A stretch of 64,000 nt of DNA from Dipteris shenzhenensis (taxonomy: Eukaryota; Polypodiophyta; Polypodiopsida; Gleicheniales), in NCBI GenBank assembly GCA_047967505.1, contig CM106540.1; one strand, 5' to 3'. The translations under genes were made by a program, and so were the position numbers. The notes under the pieces were generated by a model, which was given only the letters and a program-made list of their open reading frames with translations, was not told where the DNA came from and made no database searches. How positions within the stretch are numbered: position 1 is the stretch's first letter; every line of letters begins with the position of its first letter. Positions 45,183-55,250 of the stretch are shown one piece after another.

Positions 45183-48009
45183 AAAAAACATTTTGTACAA
45201 TCATTCCAAGGGTTGGAAGATATTTTGAAGCATCAAATTTTTCTATCAATTTTTTTTTGTATGACATATGCTTTTTGTGCTATGGAGTTAATAACTTTTA
45301 GAAAAAAGGTGACTTCTGACAACATGAAGAGCAGTTAATGTAATATGTTACTATTCTCATTATTGAAAGCATTCAATATTTTATTTTATCATTACTTTTT
45401 CACAGCAAAGGAAACATGATTTGAACATGTACTTCTGGAAACATGCTAGCCAAGATGCAGGCGAGTGGTTAAGCTTTCTTGGAGCATAAATTGTGGTAAT
45501 TGGCTGTCCTGGATGAATATGATGTGGTTGTTACTAAACAAATAACACCTTGCATTGTTGTTTGTCCATGCTCGCTTATTTGGCCTCGCTCGCTTTTCTT
45601 CGCTCGCTTTTTGGTAATCCTCCACTTTGGTCACCTGATTCGCTCCGCTTATTTGCTATGGGATTGACACGAGATTGACACAACGTGCCAACAATGTCTA
45701 ATTAAAACATTAATTACATTAAAAAAAATTCCATGAAAAGGAGGCCATTCACTACTTCTAAGCTAGCTAAGTATATATACTCAACAAGAACCATCCATAG
45801 AAAAAGTTTTGATTTGCTAGATTGCAACATGCAACACGTCTACGAGTGAGTCCTTGATGTATCACTCTGCCTCCGACTTCTATGTTGGCTTATGGTTATC
45901 TACCATTGTTAGCATGAGGTTTGCCATGCACACAAAAGAGTTCCCTTGCAAGTAGATAGTGCTTTACTTCTGTATTGATCAATAATCCATGTATAGACAA
46001 CAGAATGTACGAGTAGACCACCTCAAAAAACTATAAAATTGGAGCCCCTCCTAAAAATTTCACCATAGCTCAATTAGCTACAGTTGTTGATTCGCGCACA
46101 TGTCAGACTCCAAAAGCTGCTGTTGGTGCTCTTGGTTACTGCCTCTTCATGTAGCTCCTCAGGCTTCTTTTCGACTAAAGAGGTTGAGTAGGAATATGGT
46201 GGGATGACTGCTATTGTTCTAATGCTAAATTATTTGGACGAGTACTGGACCTGTGCTTTGCATGGGCAAAGATACATGACCATCCTAAACCACTCACCAT
46301 TTGAAGGTGGATCTTCCCTCAGCTAGGCCAACAGAAAGCATTTCTTCAGGGAAGTACGTTCGATCAGTTTCTGATGTGAATGATCTTATAACTCGCTATG
46401 GTTTAAGAGTAACGCAAGTGGCTAAAGAAATCCAATTTGTGGTCACCACATCTCAACATTGGGTGGAGCGCATGAAGCACTTTGTACAAAGGTACACAAT
46501 ATAATCATTCCATTTAGCTCCATCTTTAAATGCGATTCTATTCTTCTACAGATTATACTATTAGTCCAGCACAAAAGTTTTAAGGAATCCAGCTATGGTG
46601 GTTTGTGAATTAAATGCCGCACGGTAGGCCTCCTTCTCCCCTAGATATTGAATGATTTTGTGATGGCTTCTTTAATCAATGCTAGATTTACGAATCCAAT
46701 TTGCTTCCTTTATCTAGATCAATGGAGCTCTCATTTGTTTGCTTTGCTGGTATTAAGGAAACGGATCAACCAAAAAGTTAAGAAATGGCCAAGGCCTAAA
46801 CAAATGCATGGTTTAAGCACTCAAAGCTGCTTTTGGTATCCATTGATCAATTCTTAAATTGCTAATCAATTCACCTTGCGTACTTGGATTGGCTTTTGAA
46901 ATTTTGGTGAAGTCCCATGGCTTAGAAACCTTTCATCCATTGACCTTCTATCTCCTCCTTCCTCCTAAAATTAAACTTCCATCTCCTCCATTCCATTGAC
47001 CTTCTATCTCCTCCTTCCTCCCAAAGTTGCCTCTTGTTTTTCCACCTCCTCCCCACTCAAAGCTTACCTCTTTTCTTTCCACCTCCTCCCCTCTTCAAGC
47101 CTCCATCCAAGAGCTCCTTCTTTGTGACATGTGGCATGCTCTTCTCTTCCAAGCTGCCACATGTCCTCATTTTTTTTCCCTCCTGCTATCCATGGTTAAT
47201 AGGTTAAAGATTACATTTGGAAGTAGAGGTTTCAACATGCAGCAGAGAGGACTACAGTAGAAGCTTCAATGCTAAATAATACTAGTCATTGGAAACGTGT
47301 GAGGGTAGTATCTAAACAATTGGGTGAACTACAAAATGTGAAGGATGCTCTATGGCTTGCGCCAGGCATCTCCGATCTCCTAAAAGTTACTTGGGGCAGG
47401 ATGACCAAATCTGTGTTGTTGATATACTGTGATAGTCTAAGATGCACATGCTAGGGTTCTCAACCGATCCAAAATTGTGCATAATCCACTAATGATGTTA
47501 GGCACTTAGTCTTGTTGTTGCAAATAGCAATATGCAGAAGCCTGCACTTGTTTACTTGTTCGATCTCAAACCAAGATATGGCATCCATTCTCGATGCAAG
47601 CTTATTGTCTAACCTCCTCCTTCTCCACCGCCAACCGCCCCTGAGGAGTCTGAGCTGCTTTTTCCCCAGCCTCCTCCCCCTCCCCCTCCCCCTCCGCTGA
47701 TAGGACACATGGATGGTGTGAACCTCAAAAGGAAGTAGGTCTGAATTATTTACCAAAATAGAGAAGTGAAGGGACTCCAGCTTGTTGCTCCATATAGACG
47801 GAGGAGAATCGCAAAATACTCTATAAAATAACAGGAGAATAACAAAAAACTCCAACGAGAATAGCAAAAAACTCCATCTGTACTAGCTGCACTCTCACTA
47901 TTCGCTTATAGGTTGTATTGTTCCACTGCCTGCCTATTCTATGGTGGTATGGCTACTATTAAGGTTGCTCATCGGCCAGGAACAACCCTTTTTCTACTTG
48001 GAGCTTTCC
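45183..48009. other. No recognised gene
   Basis: A possible exon at 46301-46500 ends in CAAAG before GTACAC but matches no family I know. A pyrimidine-rich stretch at 46930-47110 repeats CCATTGACCTTCTATCTCCT (46937 and 46996). A GGAGGG-type tract lies near 47655-47700 on the minus strand. Confidence 0.4.
45562..45640 (-). repeat. GCGAGCGA-rich block, possible right inverted repeat
   Basis: Read on the minus strand it gives AAAAAGCGAGCGAAGAAAAG followed by CGAGCGAGGCCAAATAAGCG, similar in order and spacing to the block at 32080-32145. The similarity fades on both sides. Confidence 0.3.
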
Positions 48010-49060
48010 CCATTGGATTGCTCCTTGAGAGCAATTGCCCATGAGAGCTTGGGAGCAATTCCCTTCCTCTCGTCCACAATGCCATAACCCTTGTGACCAC
48101 AAAACATAAGGGTTTTATATTCATCAACTAACACATCCACTGTAAGGTAGCCAAGAGGTATGTCTTGAGTGTGTATTCATGGAAATTCTAAATGCTTCCA
48201 TGCCAAAAGTTGCCTGCTTGCCAGTTATCCTTCCCATTGAACACACAGAAGACTGAAACCCATTCTGTCAAATATGTATCACCAAAGCCAAAGCTACTAT
48301 AGTGGCAGATTTGGCTCCAAAAGTTGAGGTCAATATTTCCCTTGCTGGTTTGTAGAAGCTACGCTGTAATCCTCTCAAGCATGTCAGCCCACTTAGAGCA
48401 AACTGTGCCGTAATTCTTAAGTTTTTCTATACGACTATGAATAGCTTCCCAATCTTGTATGCTGCCTGCGAGAGTGACTTGAGGGATCCCATAGTCGAAT
48501 TGAAACTTGTAGTTGAAATAATTCTTCATTGTTGCCATCATGGCCACACTCCTGACGATAGTGTCGTCATCTGTCATGGTGGAGAAATTGGGAAGAATCC
48601 AATCACAGATGCTAGGGTCCTTGACATTTTCCTTTAGCTGTCCGAACATTTGCTGTGCCAAATTGCCATAGTCAGCTGACAATAATGTTCCACAACCTCT
48701 AACTATGAGCTCCATCTTCCCCTGGTGCTCCACAAACATGGACCTCATGGCCTCTGCATTTTCATTCATGTAAAGTTTGAATTGAGTCACTATCGCCAAC
48801 CATACATCATCAGGCCGAATCACGAGGTTGTGGTGCCGATTGTAGGCATACGTAATCCCATGCACAAAGCCATTGGCTTTAGAAAAAATATCATTGTATC
48901 TCCATTCGCTTTCCTGCAGGACTGTCCCGCATCTTTCTTGTCTGTATTTGTGGAGACTAGCCAAGTAGTGCATGCTGGGAGTAGCTGCGACATTTCTCAC
49001 AAGGGAAGCAAGATGGCCTGCAACCTTGAAAGTAATGCCATACATGGTGTAGGCAAACAA
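48010..49060 (-). pseudogene. DUF4419 protein, broken
   Basis: The frame open from 49060 to 48359 has NGFVHGITYAYNRHHNLVIR, PDDVWLAIVTQFKLYMN and IPQVTLAGSIQDWEAI, hallmarks of DUF4419, a domain of unknown function found in fungi and some plants. Beyond an in-frame TAG at 48359 the same frame continues with FWSQICHYSSFGFGDTYLTE, the usual C-terminal block (W...Y...G....ITGW), interrupted by two more stops. The hydrophobic start suggests a signal or membrane segment, but it may be an exon edge. Confidence 0.75.
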
Positions 49061-49063
49061 TAA

Positions 49064-49596
49064 GAGGAGAAACCACTCAACAGTAGAGAAGAAGTGGAAT
49101 CAGCTTCCAACGCTAATAATTCATAATGCATGCGATGGACAGACTACCACCGGCCCCAAACACACCGTGTTCTCATGCAATTTGGGCGCCTTGTGGACAG
49201 GACACTAGATTGCAATGATGATAGTGTAAAGGCGAGGAGCCTAGAATGCCTAAAGCCCTCCATGGCACAAATTTGGGCATTCTGGCAAGTCTAGCATGCC
49301 CAAATTCGTGCCGTGGCAGGCTTTATGCATTGTAGGCTCATGGCGATGTCCGGACACTTTTCCCTTTTGCACCACGGTGAAATTCCTCCAGGATTTGATA
49401 GAATTCAAAAATTACATTAAAATGAATAGTAATTTTAGTCATAAACATGGAGAATTCACAACAATGCGATAGTGTAGAGAATGTGGATATATTTTATTAA
49501 AAAACATTGGCCTTTGGGCCTCAGATACAAGATAGTGCCTTCAAGGGCAGGGGGTAGTCTAAGTCTTAAGGGTGGGCTTCAAGAGAATCTAGGGCT
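49064..49596. other. No recognisable gene
   Basis: Short inverted similarity exists within 49230-49340 (CCTAGAATGCCTAAAGCC against GGCTTTATGCATTGTAGG). Nothing coding is recognised. It lies just 3' of the histone pseudogene on the minus strand. Confidence 0.4.
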
Positions 49597-50605
49597 TCAA
49601 GCTTGGGTCACTTTGTATAGCCGCTTCGCCAGAGCCATGTCATTGTCCATGACCGTGATGCACTTTGCATGGATGGCACACAAGTTGGCATCCTTGAGCA
49701 GAGTAGTGGTCACTTGCTCCGTAGCTCCTGGAGCACCCCATAAACCTTGTGCTAAATCGCACATCATCCTTGTACCCCTGTGCTATCTCCTATACCACAC
49801 GTTGGAAGGGAGCCTGCGGGATCAGGTTGTCGGTGGTATTTTGCATCTATCTGATCTCCCTTAGGGCCCGTGCTCCTGACTTTTCTTTGTATGGCTTCTT
49901 GACTCTTGGTGGAGGCCTTACAGGTACCTGAACTTGGTTCCACGGCCTCCTGTCTGCCTTGAATTTCTTGCACTGCTCTTCTTTGCGTTGATCCTACTCT
50001 GAATCCCCCTCTCGTGGATGTCTTGAGCTTTGTCCTTCTTTGGGATGGGGCTTCCTCGACGTCTGCTTTACCCTCTTTATGGGCACAAGTACCATTTTCA
50101 CGATGGGCTCTATCACCAGGAGAGGGAAGATTATGCTCTTTCTAGCAGTTTGTTGGCCCCCATCCGAAAGCCTCTCTATATCAGGAAGGTTATCGAATAC
50201 GTTTTGCTCATGCGGGGGAGTCCTCTCATGGGGAGGGGAAGGCCGAGGGGAAGGGAGGTTCTCAAATACATTTTTCTCGATCAGGCAAGTGCTCTCATGG
50301 GGAGGGGAAGGCTCATGCTCTTGGGACTTGGGAGTGGGCTCATGAGACTTGGGAGGAGGAGAAGGCTCATGAGACTAGGGAATGGGCTCACAGGACAGGC
50401 TCATGAGAGTCGGGGGAGGGATCACGAGAGTCGGGGGAGGGATCATGAGAGTCGAGGGAAAGCTCACGAGAGATTGATGAGGTGCCATCAGACCCAGATA
50501 GATTCATGTGCGTAGATGCTATGGAGCTGGTGGAGCTAGAGGAGGAAGGGTGGAAGCGGCATCCTATGGGTCTAGCAGTGTTCTTCACTCATGTCATTGA
50601 ATAAT
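49597..50605 (-). pseudogene. Histone H3-variant (possibly CENH3-like) pseudogene with long tail
   Basis: Near 50590 a sequence like an H3 start appears (VKNTAR). A long tail follows with SHDPSPDSRDPSPDSHEP and more SHEP/SPPHE repeats, a duplicated motif (EKNVFENLP and EQNVFDNLP) and QQTARKS. The histone fold then reads KKPYKEKSGARALREIR, TTDNLIPQAPFQRVV, EIAQGYKDDVRF and, after a shift, LKDANLCAIHAK and LAKRLYK before the stop at 49597. These correspond to H3 alpha-N, alpha-1, and alpha-2/alpha-3. LIP.APF in place of canonical LIRKLPF recalls centromeric H3. Stops in the alpha-N region and after VV, and frameshifts in the tail and before alpha-2, kill it. No introns are needed, suggesting a processed or intronless copy. 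Confidence 0.7.
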
Positions 50606-50619
50606 GAGAGTTAGGGTTT

Positions 50620-51359
50620 TTAAAAACATTTTATATAGGCCAACACCCCTTTTAATTATGTTTAGGGTTTCATCGTGCCCCCCGCCCCTGCCCTAACCCC
50701 TCTAATCCCTCGCACCACCCTCTTCACCCTCCCCCTCGTTGCCCTCCCCCCTACTTGCCTTGCCCACACTCGTTGCCCTCCCCCATCCCCACACCCCCAC
50801 CCTTGCTACCACTCGACCACTCCCCTTGTCCCGCCCTATGCCCCTCCTTATCTTCTCCTTCGTTCACCATGTCCCCACCTTCCCCAACGTCGTTACCTCA
50901 CACAAACCTTGGACTCCAAGAGAGTACAAAACTTGTGGTCAAAATAAGCAAGATATTCAAGAGTGAGTACACAAATTGTGGTCAAAATAAGCAATATATT
51001 TATTTCATATTTGTATACAGTTACACCATATATTCTGTTGCTGGTTGGACCCATCTGCTCCCTTAATAACATAAGGCTTAAGTCTTTTATACTTTATTTA
51101 CATTTTCAAGTCTTTTATATTTTTAAACCTTCATTTTTGGATTTTTTTCAATATCATGCCCTAAGTGAAAATCTTCTCTAAACAGAGCATGGAAATGAAT
51201 CTTTTGGAGAATCAATCCTTAGGTGAAAAGTTTTATCCCCAAATACAACTGAAAGAATGAAAGGGGGAAAGAAAGAGCAGCTCTTTATATAGAAAATTTT
51301 AAACTCCTAACTTTCCCTCCAAGAACTTAAACGTTAATCTTTCTCTCCCTTTCAATTAG
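50620..51359. other. C-rich low complexity, probably degraded copia LTR region
   Basis: A CCCTCC/CCCCAC-rich block (50670-50880) lies here with a short direct repeat (ACAAA(C/A)TTGTGGTCAAAATAAGC at about 50927 and 50969). If the minus-strand copia to the right had a 3' LTR, it would fall here, but I cannot define its ends. Confidence 0.35.
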
Positions 51360-51815
51360 TGGCTCCTCTCTTCCAATTGACCTCTCCCCCCTCCCTCCTA
51401 TTGCCTCTTGCCCCCTTGTCCCCTTCCTCCCCCCCTTAAACATTAATCTTTATCTCCCTCTCAATTAGTGGCTCCTCTCTTCCAATTAACCTCTCCCCCC
51501 TTCCTCATGTTGCCTTGTGCCCCCTCGTCCCATTCCTCCTCCCATCTCTCCTCCTCCCCATACCTCGCCCTCCCTTGCACCCCCTCTCTCATCCTCCCCC
51601 TCCCTCCTGCACTCTGTCCCTCCCTTCTTGCTCCCCTTCCCTCCCACCTCCTTCCTCCTCTGGCCCCCTATCTCCCTCCCTCCCCTTCCCCCCCCCCCCC
51701 GGCCCCTCCCCCCCTCCCCCTCCCTCCCCCTCCCTCCTCCCCCCTCCCCCTCATGCACCCTACCTTCTCCTCCCCCTCCCTCCCTCCTGCCCCCTCCCTC
51801 CTCCGTCTCACACCC
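51360..51815. repeat. Expanded polypyrimidine tract (purine-rich on minus strand)
   Basis: About 450 bases of CCCTCC, CCTCCCCC and CTCC units, with a direct repeat TAGTGGCTCCTCTCTTCCAATT (51357 and 51465). It begins immediately after the last codons of the minus-strand copia RNase H, where the polypurine tract of the element belongs. Open frames here are proline-rich artefacts. Confidence 0.85.
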
Positions 51816-52556
51816 CCCACAAACCGCTTTGAGGAAAGACTCTTTGTAAGAAGATTTGCAGAGTTCTCATTTGTGTGAACCTTGACAAGATGGATGCGCT
51901 TGTCCTCAATCACCTCTCTGATGAAGTGATACTTCACATCAATATGCTTTGTCTTCGCATGGAAGACACGATTCTGTGCCAACTGGTGCCAACTGGATGG
52001 CACTCTGACTATCACAGTGCAAAACTAGAACCTCTCCTGCAATGCTCAAGTCTCCCACTAGATGAGTAAGCCATATAGCTTCCTTGCATGCCTAAGTGGC
52101 TGCAACATACTCTGCCTCAGTGGTAGACAAAGCCGTACATGGCTACAAGTGAGAGACCCATGAAACTGCACCTCCATTGAATGAGAAAACATATCCTATA
52201 GTAAACCTCCTGGTGTCTACATTCCCTGCAAAATTAGCATCTGCATATCCAACAACAGATGTGTCCTTCCTCCCAAAGAAAATGCACATGTTCTTTGTAC
52301 CATTCAAGTATCTCATGATACCTTTCACTGCCTCCCAATGCTTCTTGCCAGGATTTGTGATATACCTGCTAACAGCTCTCACTACAAAAGCAATATCTAG
52401 ACATGTAGCAACCATGGCATACATCAAGCTTCCTACTGCAGATGCATAAGGTATCCTTGCCTTTTTAGCCCGCTCCTCATCTGAGTTAGGGCTGTCCGCT
52501 TGGCTGAGTTTCACATATGGAGGCAACGGAGTACTTATGGACTTCCCCCTCTCCAT
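51816..52556 (-). pseudogene. copia RNase H domain
   Basis: The frame 52556-52143 begins with the KSISTPL and SAVGSLMYAM connection typical of copia and continues to VGYADANFAG. Further pieces (ALSTTEAEYVA, LHCDSQSA, TKHIDVKYHFIREVIEDKRI, LTKSL) lie in other frames down to 51816. Frameshifts and stops separate them. Confidence 0.85.
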
Positions 52557-52592
52557 ATTGAAATGCTCAAGTACCTTGCTAATGTATTCTTT

Positions 52593-53342
52593 CTATGACA
52601 AATGAAGGAGTTTCTTGTTCCTATCTTGAACAATCCTCATGCTAAGTATGTGACTGGCATCACCCAAATCCTTCATGTCAAAGGTCTCATGCAATCTTTT
52701 CTTCAAGGCATGAACATCCAAAGTAGATTTCCCAGCAATAAGCATGTCATCAACATATAAAACCAAAATAAGAAGGCTACCATCCGATGCCTTCTTTGTG
52801 TAGAGGCAATGATTTGTCTCACTCCGTGTGTACCCTTGGGATTGCATAAATGCATCAAACTTATGGTACCACTCCCTAGGAGCCTGCTTCAACCCATAAA
52901 AACTTTTTTGAATCTTGCATACCATCCGTTCTTTGCCCTGCACAACAAACTCCTCTGGCTGCTGCATATAGATGTTCTCATGAAGATCTCCATGTAGAAA
53001 ATCTGTTTTTACATCCATTTGGACAAGCTCCATGTCCTCTCTCACAACCAATGCAAGCACTATACGAGGGGTACAGTCATCTTCACCACTGGGAAAAGAT
53101 CTCATCAAAGTCAATACCCTTCTTGCCTTATACTTAGGCAATGCATCTGCTGGAGACATCTTTAGCTTGTAAACCCATTTGCATGGCAATGCATGCTTTC
53201 CTTTGGGCAAATAAACCAAATCCCAAGTAGCATTCTTCATCAAAGAATCCATCTCTGACTGCATAGCCTTCTCCCACTTATGCTTGTCCTTCCTAGACAT
53301 AGCATCCTCAAAGCATGAAGGCTCACCACAATTTGTCAACAT
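52593..53342 (-). pseudogene. copia reverse transcriptase domain
   Basis: Motifs seen are CFEDAM, KWVYKLK, QMDVKTDFLHGDL, FYGLKQAPREWY and the catalytic LVLYVDDMLI. A deletion near KYKARRVLTL removes part of the usual fingers segment. It ends in a stop at 52593 before RNase H, so the polyprotein is broken. Confidence 0.9.
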
Positions 53343-53348
53343 GACAAT

Positions 53349-53825
53349 CTAGAATGGATCATATCTCTGTGGAGGTCGTGAGACTCTAGTCGAACGTCTC
53401 AACACTTGCTCACCACGAGCATCTTGTTGGTCCAACTGATTTTCTTGCATAACTTGAGGTTGTCCACCTAGATGTGGCTCTCCCACCTCACGATCTATGG
53501 GCTGTCCATGCCCTGCATCATGTGGAACAAGTTGTGCATGCCTCTCATATGGTGGTTGTCCATCCTCTTGAAACACCACTTTGCATATCTCAATAGACTT
53601 TTCTGGCTTCTTGTCCTCATTAAAGATAATGTCATGGCTGCGTACTATCTTCTTGGCATCTGGATCCCATAATCGGTATCCCATCTCGCCTGAATCACCA
53701 TATCCAAGAAAAATGCACTTCCTTGACTTTGGATCAAGCTTGCTACGTTTTTCCTTATGGATATGAACATAAGCTTCACAGTCAAATACACAAAGATGCC
53801 CATAAGATGGTGGCTTGCCTGACAA
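53349..53825 (-). pseudogene. copia integrase C-terminal region and linker to RT
   Basis: The region contains CVFDCEAYVHI and KRSKLDPKSRKCIFLGYGDS (integrase C-terminal domain of copia). DIIFNEDK and RRSTRVSRPPQRYDPF follow, the boundary before reverse transcriptase. It overlaps the integrase frame through a frameshift near 53820. Confidence 0.85.
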
Positions 53826-54676
53826 AACTCTTCTAGCACTTTCCCATCTAGTGCCTTGCTAGGCGATCTATTGATAAGATGTACTACTATCTTGATAGAC
53901 TCAGCCCAAAAGCCATGAGGTAGACTGGCATTAGAAAGCATGCTTATATTCCTTTCTTGAATAGTCCTATTCATCTTCTCAGCAACCCCATTCTGAGAAG
54001 GATTCTCAGGAGTAATCAACTCTCGCTTGATGCCACGTAGCTCACAAAAATTCTTAAATGCATGAGAGGTATACTCTCCTCCATTATTAGTGCATAAGCA
54101 TTTGAGCTTCTTGCTCGATTGATTTTTAGCAAATGTTAAGAACTTTTGAAATGCATCAAAGACATCACTCTTCTTCCGGAGAGGATAGACCCACACTTTC
54201 CATGTAGCATCATCAATGAAAGTAGCAAAGTAAGAAGCACCACCCAATGAGACAATAGGCATAGGTCCACACACATCACTGTGAACCAACTCCAATGGTT
54301 CAAGCCTCTTCTTGCCCAAAGATTTTTTATGTGAAGACCATGTTTGCTTCCCATACATGCAATGCTCACACGTGCTAAAATATGAAAAATTAAACACGGG
54401 AACATACTGCAAACCAAAAAGTATCTTCATTCCTGTCATACTCATGTGTCCCAACTGACGATGCCACAAAGAGACGGATGGCTGCTCGGTCACATTGATT
54501 ACATTATCTCTTATGCCTGACACATGCATTGAGTACAATGTTCCATGCTTGGAACCTCTAGCAATCACAAGTGACCCTTTGCTAATTTTCCATGTATTGT
54601 TGCCAAAAAACACATGATAGCCATCATCATCAAGGGTCGTCGGATATGAGGTGGGAGGAGAGATTACTTTTCCCAC
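53645..54676 (-). pseudogene. copia integrase core, catalytic Asp lost
   Basis: A pre-integrase zinc finger (LWHRQLGHMS and CEHCMYGK) is followed by the DDE core: HSDVCGPM, then CTNNGGEYTS, then ENPSQNGVAEKMNRT. The second catalytic residue, Asp in TDNGGE of active copia integrases, is Asn here. The frame shifts to the next block near 53820. Confidence 0.9.
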
Positions 54677-54704
54677 AATAGAGATACTAATGTCTTATCA
54701 ACAC

Positions 54705-55055
54705 TGAGTACAAGGTAGCATGTTTTGTTGCTTATGAAGTACTGTGGCTGAGGAGGAGGATCTTATGGCACATGGGAGTGCAAGAGGATGAGGCAACTGT
54801 GCTGAGGTGCGACAATCAAAGTTGCATGGCCATTGCTAAAAATCTAGTGTTTCATGCACGCACAAAACATATAGAGATTCAGTATCACTATATGCGTGAT
54901 TTGATCGAGGACGGGATCGTGGGATTGGTCTACTATCCAACAGAGTAAAATGGAGTAGATATCTTCACCAAGGCACTCAAGAAGGATCAGCTTTAGGGTC
55001 ATCCTCAGAGACTCGGCATGGGGCCGAGAAGGTAGTTCACCTACAGGTGGACATT
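54705..55055 (+). pseudogene. copia RNase H C-terminal fragment, opposite orientation
   Basis: The translation shows VACFVAYEVLWLRRRI, RCDNQSCMAIAKN, RTKHIEIQYHYMRDL and VDIFTKALKKDQL. One in-frame stop precedes NGVDIF. It is the 3' end of a second copia element, cut off at about 54700 where the minus-strand element begins. Confidence 0.9.
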
Positions 55056-55065
55056 GGGGGGGGGG
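55056..55065 (+). promoter_or_regulatory. Polypurine tract of the plus-strand copia
   Basis: A run of ten G directly precedes the LTR start TGTTAGATAT. This is the expected primer site for plus-strand DNA synthesis. Confidence 0.8.
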
Positions 55066-55250
55066 TGTTAGATATGGTCAATGCCCCACCCTCTTGGTAA
55101 CCACCAGTGGTCCAAGGTGCTCAAGTTGTAAGGCTCCCATATGAGGAGAAGCCATGTGTGAGCTCGAGACACTGGATGGATCCTGACTTGCATGTCAGAT
55201 GAGGTCTATCAATGAGATCGTTGATGGTAGAAAGGTGATCTATGTGAGTC
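55066..55250 (+). mobile_element. Start of copia 3' LTR (end not resolved)
   Basis: It begins TGTTAGATATGGTCAATGCC after the polypurine tract and shares CCCATATGAGGAGAAG and neighbouring sequence with the solo LTR in the satellite array. A full length of about 730 bases would end near 55.8 kb, but I see no clear end. Confidence 0.7.

Larger units (their letters stand above)
51816..54690 (-). mobile_element. Ty1/copia element, 5'-truncated and decayed
   Basis: Integrase, linker, reverse transcriptase and RNase H follow in copia order on the minus strand (54676 to 51816). The left end passes into the expanded purine tract. The right end stops within the pre-integrase region, against a plus-strand copia fragment at 54705. 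No gag or 5' LTR is present. Confidence 0.85.

Noticed and set aside
46301-46504. Possible exon (67 codons) ending before GTACAC
   Set aside because: The acceptor side lacks a pyrimidine tract and the peptide matches no family I recognise.
51468-51878. Long proline-rich and glycine-rich open frames in several frames
   Set aside because: Produced by the CCCTCC simple-sequence tract; all frames are open for compositional reasons.
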